Assembly (NCBI GenBank): GCA_026398235.1
Contig: JAPLTE010000129.1
Span: 1 to 64,000 of the forward strand
From: Verrucomicrobiota bacterium
Lineage (GTDB): Bacteria > Verrucomicrobiota > Verrucomicrobiia > Chthoniobacterales > Chthoniobacteraceae
Direction: 5' to 3'
Length of the DNA: 64,000 nucleotides
Shown: positions 54,794 through 62,240 of the stretch, piece by piece
How the letters are laid out: the number at the start of each line of letters is the position of its first letter
Position numbering within the stretch: position 1 is the first letter of the stretch
Made by a program: the position numbers and the translations under genes
The notes under the pieces: generated by a model
Told to the model about the DNA's origin: nothing
The model's input: only the letters and a program-made list of their open reading frames with translations
Databases searched by the model: none

Positions 54794-54860
54794 TTTAGCT
54801 CCGTTCAAACGAAAACATCCAGAATGATTTAGTGTCCAAATTTGGAACGATGGAGCTAAA
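54794..54860. repeat. Imperfect inverted repeat upstream of the kinase
   Basis: TTTAGCTCC (54794-54802) followed by GTTC, and GAAC followed by GGAGCTAAA (54852-54860), are about 45 bases apart. It could be an operator or a folded leader. It lies in the 193-bp gap between the kinase and SH3 genes, the largest gap in the cluster. Confidence 0.5.
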
Positions 54861-54926
54861 GCGATGAAGACGCCCCCAAAAAACCATACTGCAAGACAAA
54901 ACCTACCGCCCGATCCGCTTCCCATC

Positions 54927-56504
54927 TTAAGGAACCTTGGCATCCTGGATTAAACTTTTAAGTTCCCGATTGCCGGAATCGAACTCGTGAGAAAGCCTTT
55001 CCCACTCCGCTTTTTTTACTGAAGCGGTTTTTATCTGCGCGCATCTTGTTTTAAGGAAATTGAGCCGTGCCGCTAGTTTTTCTATAGGCGCATACTGTTC
55101 TTGCCTAATTTGATAGCTCTTTCCCTCCCATGAAAATGGGATCAGGGAAACACCCATTCTTTGAGTGGAATCAGGTAAAAGATGAAGGAAATTCGCGTGG
55201 ATCCAACCCTCGCTATCGCCAATTAAAATTCGCACCCATCGGTAACCACCAACTGTTTTCGAACCCCCAGGGATCCAAAAAACTTCGGTCCCAGGCTGCA
55301 ACCGCGCAAGGATTTGTGCATCACTGTTTGCTTCGTTGCGCACATTCAGAAAATCTCCTGGTGGCAAATTAACTACTATGCATCGGTAATACGAAAGAGG
55401 AATCGGAGTGGGTGTCTGGATTACTTTCGGGATCACCCGCAAATCGTTCGGATCATCGTTCGCCCATTCGTATCCCGGTGCTGGTTCCCTCTTTCCGTTG
55501 GCATTCAATACGACATGTGGCGGAAGAGGAGTCGGAGTGGGTGTCGGCGTTACTTTCGGGATTACCCGCAAATCGTTCGGATCATCGTTCGCCCATTGGT
55601 ATCCCGGTGCTGCTTCCCTCTTCCCGTTGGCATTCAATACGACATGTGGCGGAAGAGGAGTCGGAGTGGGTGTCGGCGTTACTTTCGGGATCACCCGCAA
55701 ATCGTTTGGACCATCGCTTGCCCATTGGTATCCCGGCGCTGGCTCCCAATTTCCGTTGGCATTTAATATGACATGTGGCGGAAGAGGAGTCGGAGTGGGT
55801 GCCGGCGTTGATTGAGGAGCAAGCGCTGATTGCGAATTAGTGGCATCCTGGGATGTGGTCGAATACGCTGTTTGCGTGGTCGTTTGTGTTGGCTGCACGT
55901 TTGATGACAGCGATGCGATCAATCCCACGATGCCGATTCCGATAATTGAAATTACAAAAAATATCAGGCAACCGTTTGGTCCATCACTTGCAGGGGGTGT
56001 TTTTGATCCAGCGGGTGAACTCGTTGGCTTGTCGTTACTCTGGGCTTGGGCGTTCTTGTAGCTGGACACCTGAGAAGGATCAATGATGTCGATCCCCATC
56101 TCTTTTAGGCGGTAAAAGATGGCTTGCATCTCATCCGGCTCGTTGATGTTGTCCGGGAAGACCGTATTGAGGTCGTCGAACATGACATAACCTCGTTTCT
56201 TGGCCAATGTGCTCAACACCCCGAGTTTTTCGACCATCTCGGGCGAGTCAATACTGAAGGCGCCATCGCCGGAATTTGAGCTAGGAGCAGAGTGTCTATT
56301 CTGAGAATTGCTTGGATTTGCTGGCGAGTCAGGATGGGGTGGTGGCTCGCTATGTCTCTGGGGCGAAGAGGTTATCTCCTCAGCAACTGGCGGCTCCTTT
56401 ATAGCAGAGACTTTTCGACCTGCCGGAATGGGCGGCGGCAGCTCGATCTCCAATCGAGATTGTGCCGTGTTCGCATTTTCTTGCTTGTTTGGGGCGCCGT
56501 CCAT
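54927..56504 (-). CDS. Membrane protein with 43-residue repeats and a bacterial SH3 domain
   Basis: 525 residues. Cytoplasmic N-terminal part (1-190), Pro/Ser-rich with a conserved helical patch (EKLGVLSTLAKKRGYVMFDD). One membrane segment (CLIFFVISIIGIGIVGLIASL) lies near 195-215. Three tandem 43-residue repeats (129-bp period, about 55440-55800) follow; each has TPTPTPLPPHVVLNANG and DDPNDLRVIPKV. Then comes an SH3 domain with FLNVRNEANSDAQILARLQPG and DSEGWIHANFL, probably periplasmic and wall-binding. The C-terminus is helical. It may sense envelope state and signal to the adjacent kinase. Confidence 0.75.
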   Translation of the reverse strand: MDGAPNKQENANTAQSRLEIELPPPIPAGRKVSAIKEPPVAEEITSSPQRHSEPPPHPDSPANPSNSQNRHSAPSSNSGDGAFSIDSPEMVEKLGVLSTLAKKRGYVMFDDLNTVFPDNINEPDEMQAIFYRLKEMGIDIIDPSQVSSYKNAQAQSNDKPTSSPAGSKTPPASDGPNGCLIFFVISIIGIGIVGLIASLSSNVQPTQTTTQTAYSTTSQDATNSQSALAPQSTPAPTPTPLPPHVILNANGNWEPAPGYQWASDGPNDLRVIPKVTPTPTPTPLPPHVVLNANGKREAAPGYQWANDDPNDLRVIPKVTPTPTPTPLPPHVVLNANGKREPAPGYEWANDDPNDLRVIPKVIQTPTPIPLSYYRCIVVNLPPGDFLNVRNEANSDAQILARLQPGTEVFWIPGGSKTVGGYRWVRILIGDSEGWIHANFLHLLPDSTQRMGVSLIPFSWEGKSYQIRQEQYAPIEKLAARLNFLKTRCAQIKTASVKKAEWERLSHEFDSGNRELKSLIQDAKVP

Positions 56505-56558
56505 GCTGTGGGGTCAATCGGTCAAGTGCAGATTTTTCTGATGGTGGACAAGAGATAG

Positions 56559-56639
56559 TTAAGCGAACGTCCCTTCTTCAAGAAGGCGTTTGACCTTGTA
56601 GGTGTCGCGGATTAACTGGCCAGGTTGCAGAAGAGGCAT
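56559..56639 (-). pseudogene. Remnant copy of the kinase gene's 5' end
   Basis: A 26-codon frame begins MPLLQPGQLIRDTYKVKRLL and ends EEGTFA-stop; the kinase begins MALLQPGQLIRDTYEVERLL. The match covers the first 26 codons and then is lost. It lies between the two-TM gene and the SH3 gene, in the same orientation, evidence of an old duplication in the cluster. Confidence 0.8.
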
Positions 56640-56662
56640 GGTGCGGTGGATTCCATGGGAGG

Positions 56663-57301
56663 CTAGAAGAGGAAAGGATTCGGTTTCTTCTTTGGGCGTA
56701 AATACTCAATAAACATAGCGGGCACCAACCAGACAAAGATTCCAATGATGACAGCGACTCCTAGGGACAGAAGAAGGTTTTTCGAAGTGAACTCCCAGCG
56801 AAACTGAAACCACAGCCATCCGGTCAACCCAAAACCCACCAAAAAGGAAATCAGTGCGGCCCATTTTTGTGCGGTGTTTGCTATCTTTACATCCGCATTG
56901 TAGGCGTCTTCCTCTGCTTTAAAAGCAATCAATCTGCGGTGAAGTTCTTTGCTTTGCTCCTCGGGCTTTATAGGGGGAGAGATGTGGAAGCGTAGCGCTG
57001 GACTCGGTTGTGTATACTCGGCACGAATTTCAGCCCCAATATCTCGACCTATGAGCATCATAGCTAAGCGAGTCCAGTCAATCGTCATGAGATCAATTTG
57101 ATCGACGAGACCCATGAGGTCATCCATTGCTCCCTGCGAGGTGTAGACTTGGATAAGCATTTCCGCGAGCTTATCGGCAGCATCGAAGTCGGTTAGACCT
57201 TGAGCTTTTAGCTCCGCAGCCTTTTTATCCCAAAAGTCACGAATGTTATGATTCGACTTGATGTAATTGAAAACGAGGGACTCTGTGCGTGGCAGTGGCA
57301 T
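56663..57301 (-). CDS. Two-TM protein of unknown function
   Basis: 212 residues. A helical cytoplasmic domain (1-145) begins MPLPRTESLVFNYIKSNHN. Two membrane segments (about 147-165, WAALISFLVGFGLTGWLWF, and 176-200, LLSLGVAVIIGIFVWLVP) and a basic tail (RPKKKPNPFLF) follow. No family is recognised. Its start is two bases after the stop of a small duplicated frame (57304-57381), so the two may be translationally coupled. By position it belongs to the sigma/SH3/kinase part of the cluster. Confidence 0.6.
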   Translation of the reverse strand: MPLPRTESLVFNYIKSNHNIRDFWDKKAAELKAQGLTDFDAADKLAEMLIQVYTSQGAMDDLMGLVDQIDLMTIDWTRLAMMLIGRDIGAEIRAEYTQPSPALRFHISPPIKPEEQSKELHRRLIAFKAEEDAYNADVKIANTAQKWAALISFLVGFGLTGWLWFQFRWEFTSKNLLLSLGVAVIIGIFVWLVPAMFIEYLRPKKKPNPFLF

Positions 57302-57303
57302 GG

Positions 57304-57381
57304 TTAACGTCTAAATTTGTTGATCTCCAATTGAGGTCGTGCCGTGTTTGCCTTTTCTTGCTGGTTGGGGTCACCGTCCAT
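57304..57381 (-). pseudogene. Remnant copy of the SH3 gene's 5' end
   Basis: A 25-codon frame starts MDGDPNQQEKANTARPQLEI, matching MDGAPNKQENANTAQSRLEI of the SH3 gene, and then stops. It may be only a remnant or may act as an upstream leader frame for the two-TM gene. Confidence 0.75.
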
Positions 57382-57466
57382 GCTGAAGGTGTATCGGTCA
57401 GTTTTGAATTTTATTGGGAGCGGTCTCTTCAAGCACTACAAAGAACCGGGATAATCGTCAACCGGG

Positions 57467-58078
57467 TCATCCCGCAGACTGTTTTTCCCTAAACGACCGC
57501 AGGAATCCGCTCGAATCGAGCCCTTGGTATCCCAGTTGGGAGAGGCGGTTCCGAAGCTTTTCCATAGCGGGCTTGGAAATCTTATGAACCGCCTGCTTAG
57601 TGATGCCCATTTTTTCTGCGATTTCCTGAAGGCTGTTTCCGTCCTTAATCCGTTCGATTACGAGACGTTCCCGAGGTGAAAGCACAAGGAAGACTTCTTC
57701 GAGAACTCCCTTCGATTCCATTCTCCGCACGTTGCGCACGACATTGGCTTGTCGATCTGCCACCCGCGCGATAGGTGCCTCAGCCGAGGATGTCTCGGAA
57801 AACAATGGGCACGAAGAGTCGTCCAATGACTTCGGAAACATTTTCGCAAGCCTCAACTGCTTATGGTAAAGCGTGTTGAGGGCGTTGCGAATCGCCCTGG
57901 CCGCATAGGGCTCAAAGTCCCCCTTCGCCGGATCGAAACCGTCCGCAGCACGGGTCAGCGCCTCATACGCATCAGAAAGCACCTCACCCAAGGTGGCCCC
58001 AGGTATATTGAGGTAATCGACCGCAATAACGTGGGCCAATCCGAGGTGCTCTTCGATCAGGTTGAGGCACTTTTCCAT
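57467..58078 (-). CDS. Sigma-70-like RNA polymerase sigma factor
   Basis: 203 residues. Region 2 is recognisable in SDAYEALTRAADGFDPAKGD followed by FEPYAARAIRNALN. Region 4 is a helix-turn-helix (LSPRERLVIERIKDGNSLQE then IAEKMGITKQAVHKISKPAM). No region 1.1 or 3 is seen, so it is close to group 3/4 or phage-type factors. The start at 58078 is chosen because upstream codons to 58255 overlap the repeat region and lack homology. As first gene of the cluster it may direct transcription of the chaperone genes. Nothing like an anti-sigma factor is recognisable, although the two-TM protein is a candidate. Confidence 0.78.
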   Translation of the reverse strand: MEKCLNLIEEHLGLAHVIAVDYLNIPGATLGEVLSDAYEALTRAADGFDPAKGDFEPYAARAIRNALNTLYHKQLRLAKMFPKSLDDSSCPLFSETSSAEAPIARVADRQANVVRNVRRMESKGVLEEVFLVLSPRERLVIERIKDGNSLQEIAEKMGITKQAVHKISKPAMEKLRNRLSQLGYQGLDSSGFLRSFREKQSAG

Positions 58079-58117
58079 ACTGTAGGCGCATTTTGCCAGT
58101 AGGACTCTGTAATTTCG

Positions 58118-58534
58118 ATGGAAAAAACAAACAACTTGGCAAACGCCTCCGAAGTTTTGCTTCAGAACTCCACGTATATCCCGCCGCAGGTGAGCGTTCG
58201 AACTTTTCTTGTATCTACTATCATGCGCAAGAGATCGCTCTCTTTGGTTCAGCACCAGGTCACCCTCTGTCGTGCCTGTCGCGAAACGGCGCTCCCGTCA
58301 ATTCGAGTTTTTTACGTATCTAATGTCATGAGCAAAAAATCGCTTCCTTTGCATGTGGGCGTAGCTCCTATGCCGTGTTTTACAGACATTCGAGTATCTA
58401 CCCAAAATCTACCACTTTTTACCGTTCCCTATGGGTCCGATACAGTCTCCGAACAAAAAACCATCAAAAGGCACTCGATTCTGGGTCGAGTGTCATTGGC
58501 TGCCGGGCCTGGAGATAAGCCATTTCCAGAGTAA
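58118..58534 (+). CDS. Possible small protein with internal repeats at the island end
   Basis: A 138-codon frame divergent from the sigma gene. It contains three related segments (SVRTFLVSTIMRKRSLSL, SIRVFYVSNVMSKKSLPL and a short DIRVSTQ) whose spacings of 105 and 87 bases are multiples of three, which suggests coding repeats. The nucleotide repeats at 58195-58245 and 58300-58353 could instead be recombinase or regulatory sites. There is no Shine-Dalgarno and no known family. Its stop lies within the attachment repeat. Confidence 0.3.
   Translation: MEKTNNLANASEVLLQNSTYIPPQVSVRTFLVSTIMRKRSLSLVQHQVTLCRACRETALPSIRVFYVSNVMSKKSLPLHVGVAPMPCFTDIRVSTQNLPLFTVPYGSDTVSEQKTIKRHSILGRVSLAAGPGDKPFPE
58195..58353. 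repeat. Two imperfect ~50-bp direct repeats near the right island end
   Basis: Repeat 1 (TTCGAACTTTTCTTGTATCT...) and repeat 2 (TTCGAGTTTTTTACGTATCT...) each continue with TCATG.GCAA.A.ATCGCT..CTTTG. A third partial copy is at about 58388-58402. The 12-mer TCTACCACTTTT occurs at 58408-58419 and at 33664-33675, near both island ends in the same orientation, as expected of recombinase arm sites. Confidence 0.5.
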
Positions 58535-58536
58535 AA

Positions 58537-58628
58537 TGGCGGAAGGGGTGGGATTCGAACCCACGGTGAGTTTAACCCCACGTTCGATTTCGAGTCGAGT
58601 GCCTTAAACCAAACTCAGCCACCCTTCC
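58537..58628 (-). tRNA. tRNA-Ser (anticodon CGA)
   Basis: 92 bases including an encoded CCA. The acceptor stem is GGAAGGG / CCCTTCC, the anticodon loop is CTCGAAA, the long variable arm pairs GTGGG with CTCAC (one wobble), and the T arm contains GTGGGTTCGAATCCCAC. The first anticodon-stem pair is a C-A mismatch. Its 3' end points into the island and is duplicated at 33564-33628, so it is the integration target; the 3' half may have been supplied by the island. Confidence 0.93.
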
Positions 58629-58958
58629 TTTTGAAAATCAGCGACTTGCGTCGCCACCCCGAAGACTGATTTGACTTTTACACGCGTCATCGGAATAGCA
58701 ATACTATGTCCGCACCTTCGCGGACGGCAAGGAAAAATGGGCCAGCTTCAAAACCAATCTCCTCTCCATCGCCCAAAATAGAGACACCCCATCCTTTTCT
58801 GGCAGGGTGAAACTCCCTTGGAGACACACCCCGGTTTATCACTCGCGCTTTGCCAGGCGCTCATCGGGCAGCCATGGTAGCTCTCCCTCCTCGCGACGGT
58901 CTTTTGGGATGCGATTAATCTCTGGAAATCCGGGCCGGGGGTTTTAGACTTCGCCCGC
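58629..58958. other. Gap between tRNA-Ser and the nuclease gene
   Basis: No intact gene. A short plus-strand stretch reads like a coding relic (VRTFADGKEKWASFKTNLLS, about 58691-58750) but is not identifiable. Confidence 0.4.
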
Positions 58959-59510
58959 ATGAAGCACTGCCTGTCCTCCCTTCTCATTGCATGGCTCATT
59001 CCCGCCTTCGCCTCGACGGTCACCGCCAACGATTCCGCAGCGAGCGGCACGGTGAGCCGCAAAAATGCACAAGCCTACTTTTCACCCAGCGGGGGATGCA
59101 CCGAAGCCATCCTCAAGGCATTGCATGCGGCAAAATCGACCATTCGGGTTCAGGCGTATAAATTCACGTCATCGCAGATCGCCAAAGCCCTCGTCGATGC
59201 GAAGCAGCGCGGGGTCAACGTGCAGATGATTTTGGACCAAAGCCAGAGAAGCGAAGGAGAGAACCTCGCCCGCTTTGTCGCGCACGCCGGGGTTCCCACC
59301 TACATCGACGATAAACACGCCACCGCGCATAATAAAACCATGGTGATCGACGGACGCATCCTCATCACCGGGTCTTTTAATTTCACCAAAGCGGCCGAGA
59401 AAGAGAACGCGGAAAATCTTTTGGTGATCGAGGATGCCGATCTAGCCACGTGCTACTCCCGGAACTGGGAGGCCCACCGGCAACACTCCACCTTATTCAC
59501 AGGGGAATAG
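58959..59510 (+). CDS. Secreted phospholipase D-family nuclease (Nuc type)
   Basis: 183 residues. The signal peptide is MKHCLSSLLIAWLIPAFAST. The single HKD motif, HNKTMVIDGRILITGSFNFT, lies near residues 126-145. Proteins with one HKD copy act as dimers, like Salmonella Nuc, a metal-independent DNA/RNA endonuclease. YFSPSGGCTEAILKALHAAKS is the usual start of the domain. It lies just outside the tRNA-Ser island. An envelope or periplasmic nuclease is most likely; lipid substrates cannot be excluded. Confidence 0.88.
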   Translation: MKHCLSSLLIAWLIPAFASTVTANDSAASGTVSRKNAQAYFSPSGGCTEAILKALHAAKSTIRVQAYKFTSSQIAKALVDAKQRGVNVQMILDQSQRSEGENLARFVAHAGVPTYIDDKHATAHNKTMVIDGRILITGSFNFTKAAEKENAENLLVIEDADLATCYSRNWEAHRQHSTLFTGE

Positions 59511-59790
59511 CAGGGACCCTCAGCCTATGAGGGATCCTGGCGCACAGACGCATCGGTCCTGCGTCCAGCCCACGACTCTTTATCGTGCTGCTGCCGCAGC
59601 GTTGCTCTTTGCGAGAGCAAGTCGCTCTGTTTTTTTGCGGCGTACGGCGCGTTTTTTAACGTTGTCTTTACCTTTGCAGTGTCCCATAGCCTTCAACAAA
59701 CACGCTTCCTGCTTGCGTGCCAAGCTTTATTGCCGCATCCGGTAAAAAACCAGCCAACCCGATACTCGGAAAAACAGCTCCCCTCCTCGT
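59511..59790. other. Intergenic region
   Basis: A GGGACCCTCA / TGAGGGATCC hairpin at 59514-59540 may end the nuclease transcript. A 72-codon frame here has no homology and poor character and is not called. Confidence 0.45.
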
Positions 59791-60681
59791 TCAGCTCTTG
59801 AATAAGGTTTGTCGCCACACGTCGGGAGATTGACCGAAAGCACGTTTAAAAGCGAACGAGAGGTGAAACCCCGAGCTGAAACCGACGCGCGCGGCCACGT
59901 CATAGAGTTTCGCGTCGCTCGAGGCCAATAGGCGTCGGGCGCGAGTGAGCCGCAGGTGCATCACATATTGCCAGGGAGCAAATCCTGTTTGCGCACGGAA
60001 TGCGCGACGAAAATGGGAGTAGGCCACGCCAAGCCGTTTGGCAAGAGCCTCAATATTGATGGGCTCGGCATGATGGTCATTGAGGTAGCGCTCAGCTTCA
60101 TTCACCGAGTGTTGAATGCGGGAGAGTTGTGGCTGCATCGGGGCTATGAGGGCGCATAACGAGAGCACATGCAACGCAGCGGCAGACAATTCAGGTTGAA
60201 AGCCCACCGGTTTTTTCCGGATGCGTTGGTGGATGCTGTCCAATATTTCCTCCAAACCGACATCGATGGCCCTGGCGCGAAGAATCGTGTCCATCGGGAA
60301 GACCCCAGCCTCCAAGAGCCCGTCCACAAGGGGGCCCTGCACTTCGATCCAGCTTTCATCCCACCCCGTCTGCGCATCGGGTTTGTAGCGGTGCCAGGTT
60401 TTTGGGAGGAGCAGAATCACCATGCCAGCTTTCACGCGAAGCCTGCCAGTCGCGCGGGTTTCAATCCAGCCACTTCCCGACAGGATGAGCACGATTTGAA
60501 GCGAGTCGAGCACTCTTCCGCGTTCCCAGTCCAAGTGGTGATCTTCAGGGTGTTCGACGAGTGGATACCCGGCGCGCGCAGGAATTCGCGTGCATCCGGA
60601 GGCGGTCACGCACAAACCCCAGTTTCGCGCTTCGAGGGAAGGGGGTAAATAGCGAAAATAATTACCGGAGGAGGATGTCAT
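59791..60681 (-). CDS. AraC-family transcriptional regulator
   Basis: 296 residues. An N-terminal cupin-like sensor (about 1-160, with DSLQIVLILSGSGWIETRATG) is followed by two C-terminal helix-turn-helix motifs: NIEALAKRLGVAYSHFRRAF and LYDVAARVGFSSGFHLSFAF, then GQSPDVWRQ. Such regulators activate sugar operons on binding the sugar. It is divergent from the isomerase gene, with 65 bp between them, so it very likely controls that gene and the glycoside hydrolase downstream. Confidence 0.9.
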   Translation of the reverse strand: MTSSSGNYFRYLPPSLEARNWGLCVTASGCTRIPARAGYPLVEHPEDHHLDWERGRVLDSLQIVLILSGSGWIETRATGRLRVKAGMVILLLPKTWHRYKPDAQTGWDESWIEVQGPLVDGLLEAGVFPMDTILRARAIDVGLEEILDSIHQRIRKKPVGFQPELSAAALHVLSLCALIAPMQPQLSRIQHSVNEAERYLNDHHAEPINIEALAKRLGVAYSHFRRAFRAQTGFAPWQYVMHLRLTRARRLLASSDAKLYDVAARVGFSSGFHLSFAFKRAFGQSPDVWRQTLFKS

Positions 60682-60746
60682 TTTCTATATGGGTATGATC
60701 ATTCTCTCCATTCCATTGCCAATGGCGATCTTATAATCTCCTCCCT
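60682..60746. promoter_or_regulatory. Divergent control region of the AraC gene and isomerase
   Basis: 65 bp between divergent starts hold both promoters and presumably the AraC site. An AT-rich TATATGGGTATGATCATTC stretch and two CTCCATTCCATTG-like words are visible; the exact boxes cannot be assigned. Confidence 0.4.
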
Positions 60747-62195
60747 ATGAATAGCAGTTCCCCCCGGAATGACATCTCCCTGCGCGTCGGTCTTTTTGGC
60801 ATTGGGCTCGATACCTACTGGCCTCAATTCGAGTGTCTGAAGGAGCGACTTGAAGCATATGTTGCTCGTGTGGCGCAGAAACTGGAGCGACCGGGTGCCG
60901 AGATCGTTAATCTGGGATTGGTGGATAACCCCGAGCGCGCCCAGGTTGCCGGTCGCGAGTTTCGTCGCGCGGACGTGGACCTCATTTTCCTTTACGTCAC
61001 AACGTACGCCCTTTCCTCCACGGTGCTGCCGGTGGTGCGGCGTGCGAAAGTGCCGGTCATCGTGCTCAACCTCGTGCCGCAGCCAGCCATTGATTACACC
61101 GCTTTTAATGCGCTCGGGGACCGCACGCAAATGACCGGCGATTGGCTGGCCTATTGTTCCGCCTGTCCGGTGCCGGAGATTTCCAATGTTTTCCAGCGGG
61201 TCAGCATCCCTTTTCATCAAGTCACCGGCGTGCTCGAAGACGATCCGGAGTGCTGGCGCGAGATTGAGGGGTGGATGGATGCGGCCTGGGTCGCCGCAGG
61301 GTTGGCGAACAACCGGCTTGGCCTCATGGGGCATTATTACAGCGGCATGCTCGATATTTATTCCGACGTGACATTGCAGTGCGCGGTCTTTGGCACCCAT
61401 GTGGAAATTCTCGAAGTGGATGAACTCGCGGCCCTCCGGCGCGAGGTTAAAGCCCCCGAAATCGGAGCGCGCCTCGAGGAGTTCCATGAAATCTTTGATG
61501 TGCAACCGGACTGCCCCCAGGAGGACCTTCGGGAGGCTGCGTGCACAGCCGTCGCGCTGGACCGCCTGGTGGCAAATCACCGGCTGAATTCCATGGCGTA
61601 TTATTACAAAGGCACCGGGGTGGCAGAGAACGAGACAACGCTCGCCTCGATCATCCTTGGCACTTCGCAACTCACCGGGCGAGGCATTCCGGTGGCAGGC
61701 GAATACGAGGTGAAAAACGTGCATGCCATGAAGATCCTGGATCTTTTCGGCGTCGGCGGCTCGTTTACGGAATATTACGCCCTCGATTTTGAACAGGACG
61801 TGGTGCTCATGGGCCATGATGGGCCGGGCCATATCGCGATCGCTGAAGGCAAAACCAAAGTGCGCCCCCTCAAAGTTTACCACGGCAAAGTCGGGCGCGG
61901 CGTGTCGGTCGAAATGGCGGTAAAGCACGGCCCGGTCACGCTGCTTTCAGTGATCGAGCGCGGCGGGGGCAAGCTCGCCCTGCTTTGCGCGCAGGCGGAG
62001 TCCGTCCCCGGCGCGATCCTTGAGATCGGCAACACCAACAGCCGCTACCGTTTTGCGTGCGGCGCGCGCGAATTTGTCAATCGATGGAATGCCGCGGGCC
62101 CGGCGCACCATTGTGCCGTCGGCATCGGACATATTGCGGACAAGATCGAGAAACTCGGACAACTGCTGGAAATCGAGACGATTCGCGTTGTTTAA
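60747..62195 (+). CDS. L-arabinose/L-fucose isomerase-family protein
   Basis: 482 residues. The N-terminal Rossmann-like part (ISLRVGLFGIGLDTYWPQF), GLANNRLGLMGHYYSGMLDI in the middle, and the C-terminal beta barrel (about 330-480) agree with the arabinose/fucose isomerase fold. Candidate metal ligands are Glu in GVAENETTLAS and EYEVKNVHAM and His in MGHDGPGHIAI. Sugar specificity cannot be read from sequence. Its neighbours, an AraC regulator and a rhamnosidase-like enzyme, suggest that it isomerises a deoxyhexose or pentose released from plant or algal glycans. Confidence 0.82.
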   Translation: MNSSSPRNDISLRVGLFGIGLDTYWPQFECLKERLEAYVARVAQKLERPGAEIVNLGLVDNPERAQVAGREFRRADVDLIFLYVTTYALSSTVLPVVRRAKVPVIVLNLVPQPAIDYTAFNALGDRTQMTGDWLAYCSACPVPEISNVFQRVSIPFHQVTGVLEDDPECWREIEGWMDAAWVAAGLANNRLGLMGHYYSGMLDIYSDVTLQCAVFGTHVEILEVDELAALRREVKAPEIGARLEEFHEIFDVQPDCPQEDLREAACTAVALDRLVANHRLNSMAYYYKGTGVAENETTLASIILGTSQLTGRGIPVAGEYEVKNVHAMKILDLFGVGGSFTEYYALDFEQDVVLMGHDGPGHIAIAEGKTKVRPLKVYHGKVGRGVSVEMAVKHGPVTLLSVIERGGGKLALLCAQAESVPGAILEIGNTNSRYRFACGAREFVNRWNAAGPAHHCAVGIGHIADKIEKLGQLLEIETIRVV

Positions 62196-62240
62196 GCGGC
62201 CCCCTTGTTATCCACTCGTCCAACCCCCTCTGTTCTTCCC

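Larger units (their letters stand above)
33564..58628. mobile_element. Genomic island integrated at tRNA-Ser(CGA)
   Basis: About 25 kb bounded by an intact tRNA-Ser at the right and its duplicated 3' end at the left, both in the same orientation. This is the footprint of a tyrosine-recombinase insertion into a tRNA 3' end. The cargo is accessory: a TIGR04255-type cassette, TerB/ATPase/helicase, an ion channel, an RloC-like ATPase, an ASCH pseudogene and an Hsp70-kinase-sigma cluster. No integrase, relaxase or replication gene is recognisable, so it is either defunct or mobilised in trans. The DNA is visibly more AT-rich than the flanks in its right half. Confidence 0.8.

Noticed and set aside
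59527-59745. 72-codon plus-strand frame after the nuclease gene
   Set aside because: No homology, no ribosome site, overlaps a hairpin; composition looks non-coding.
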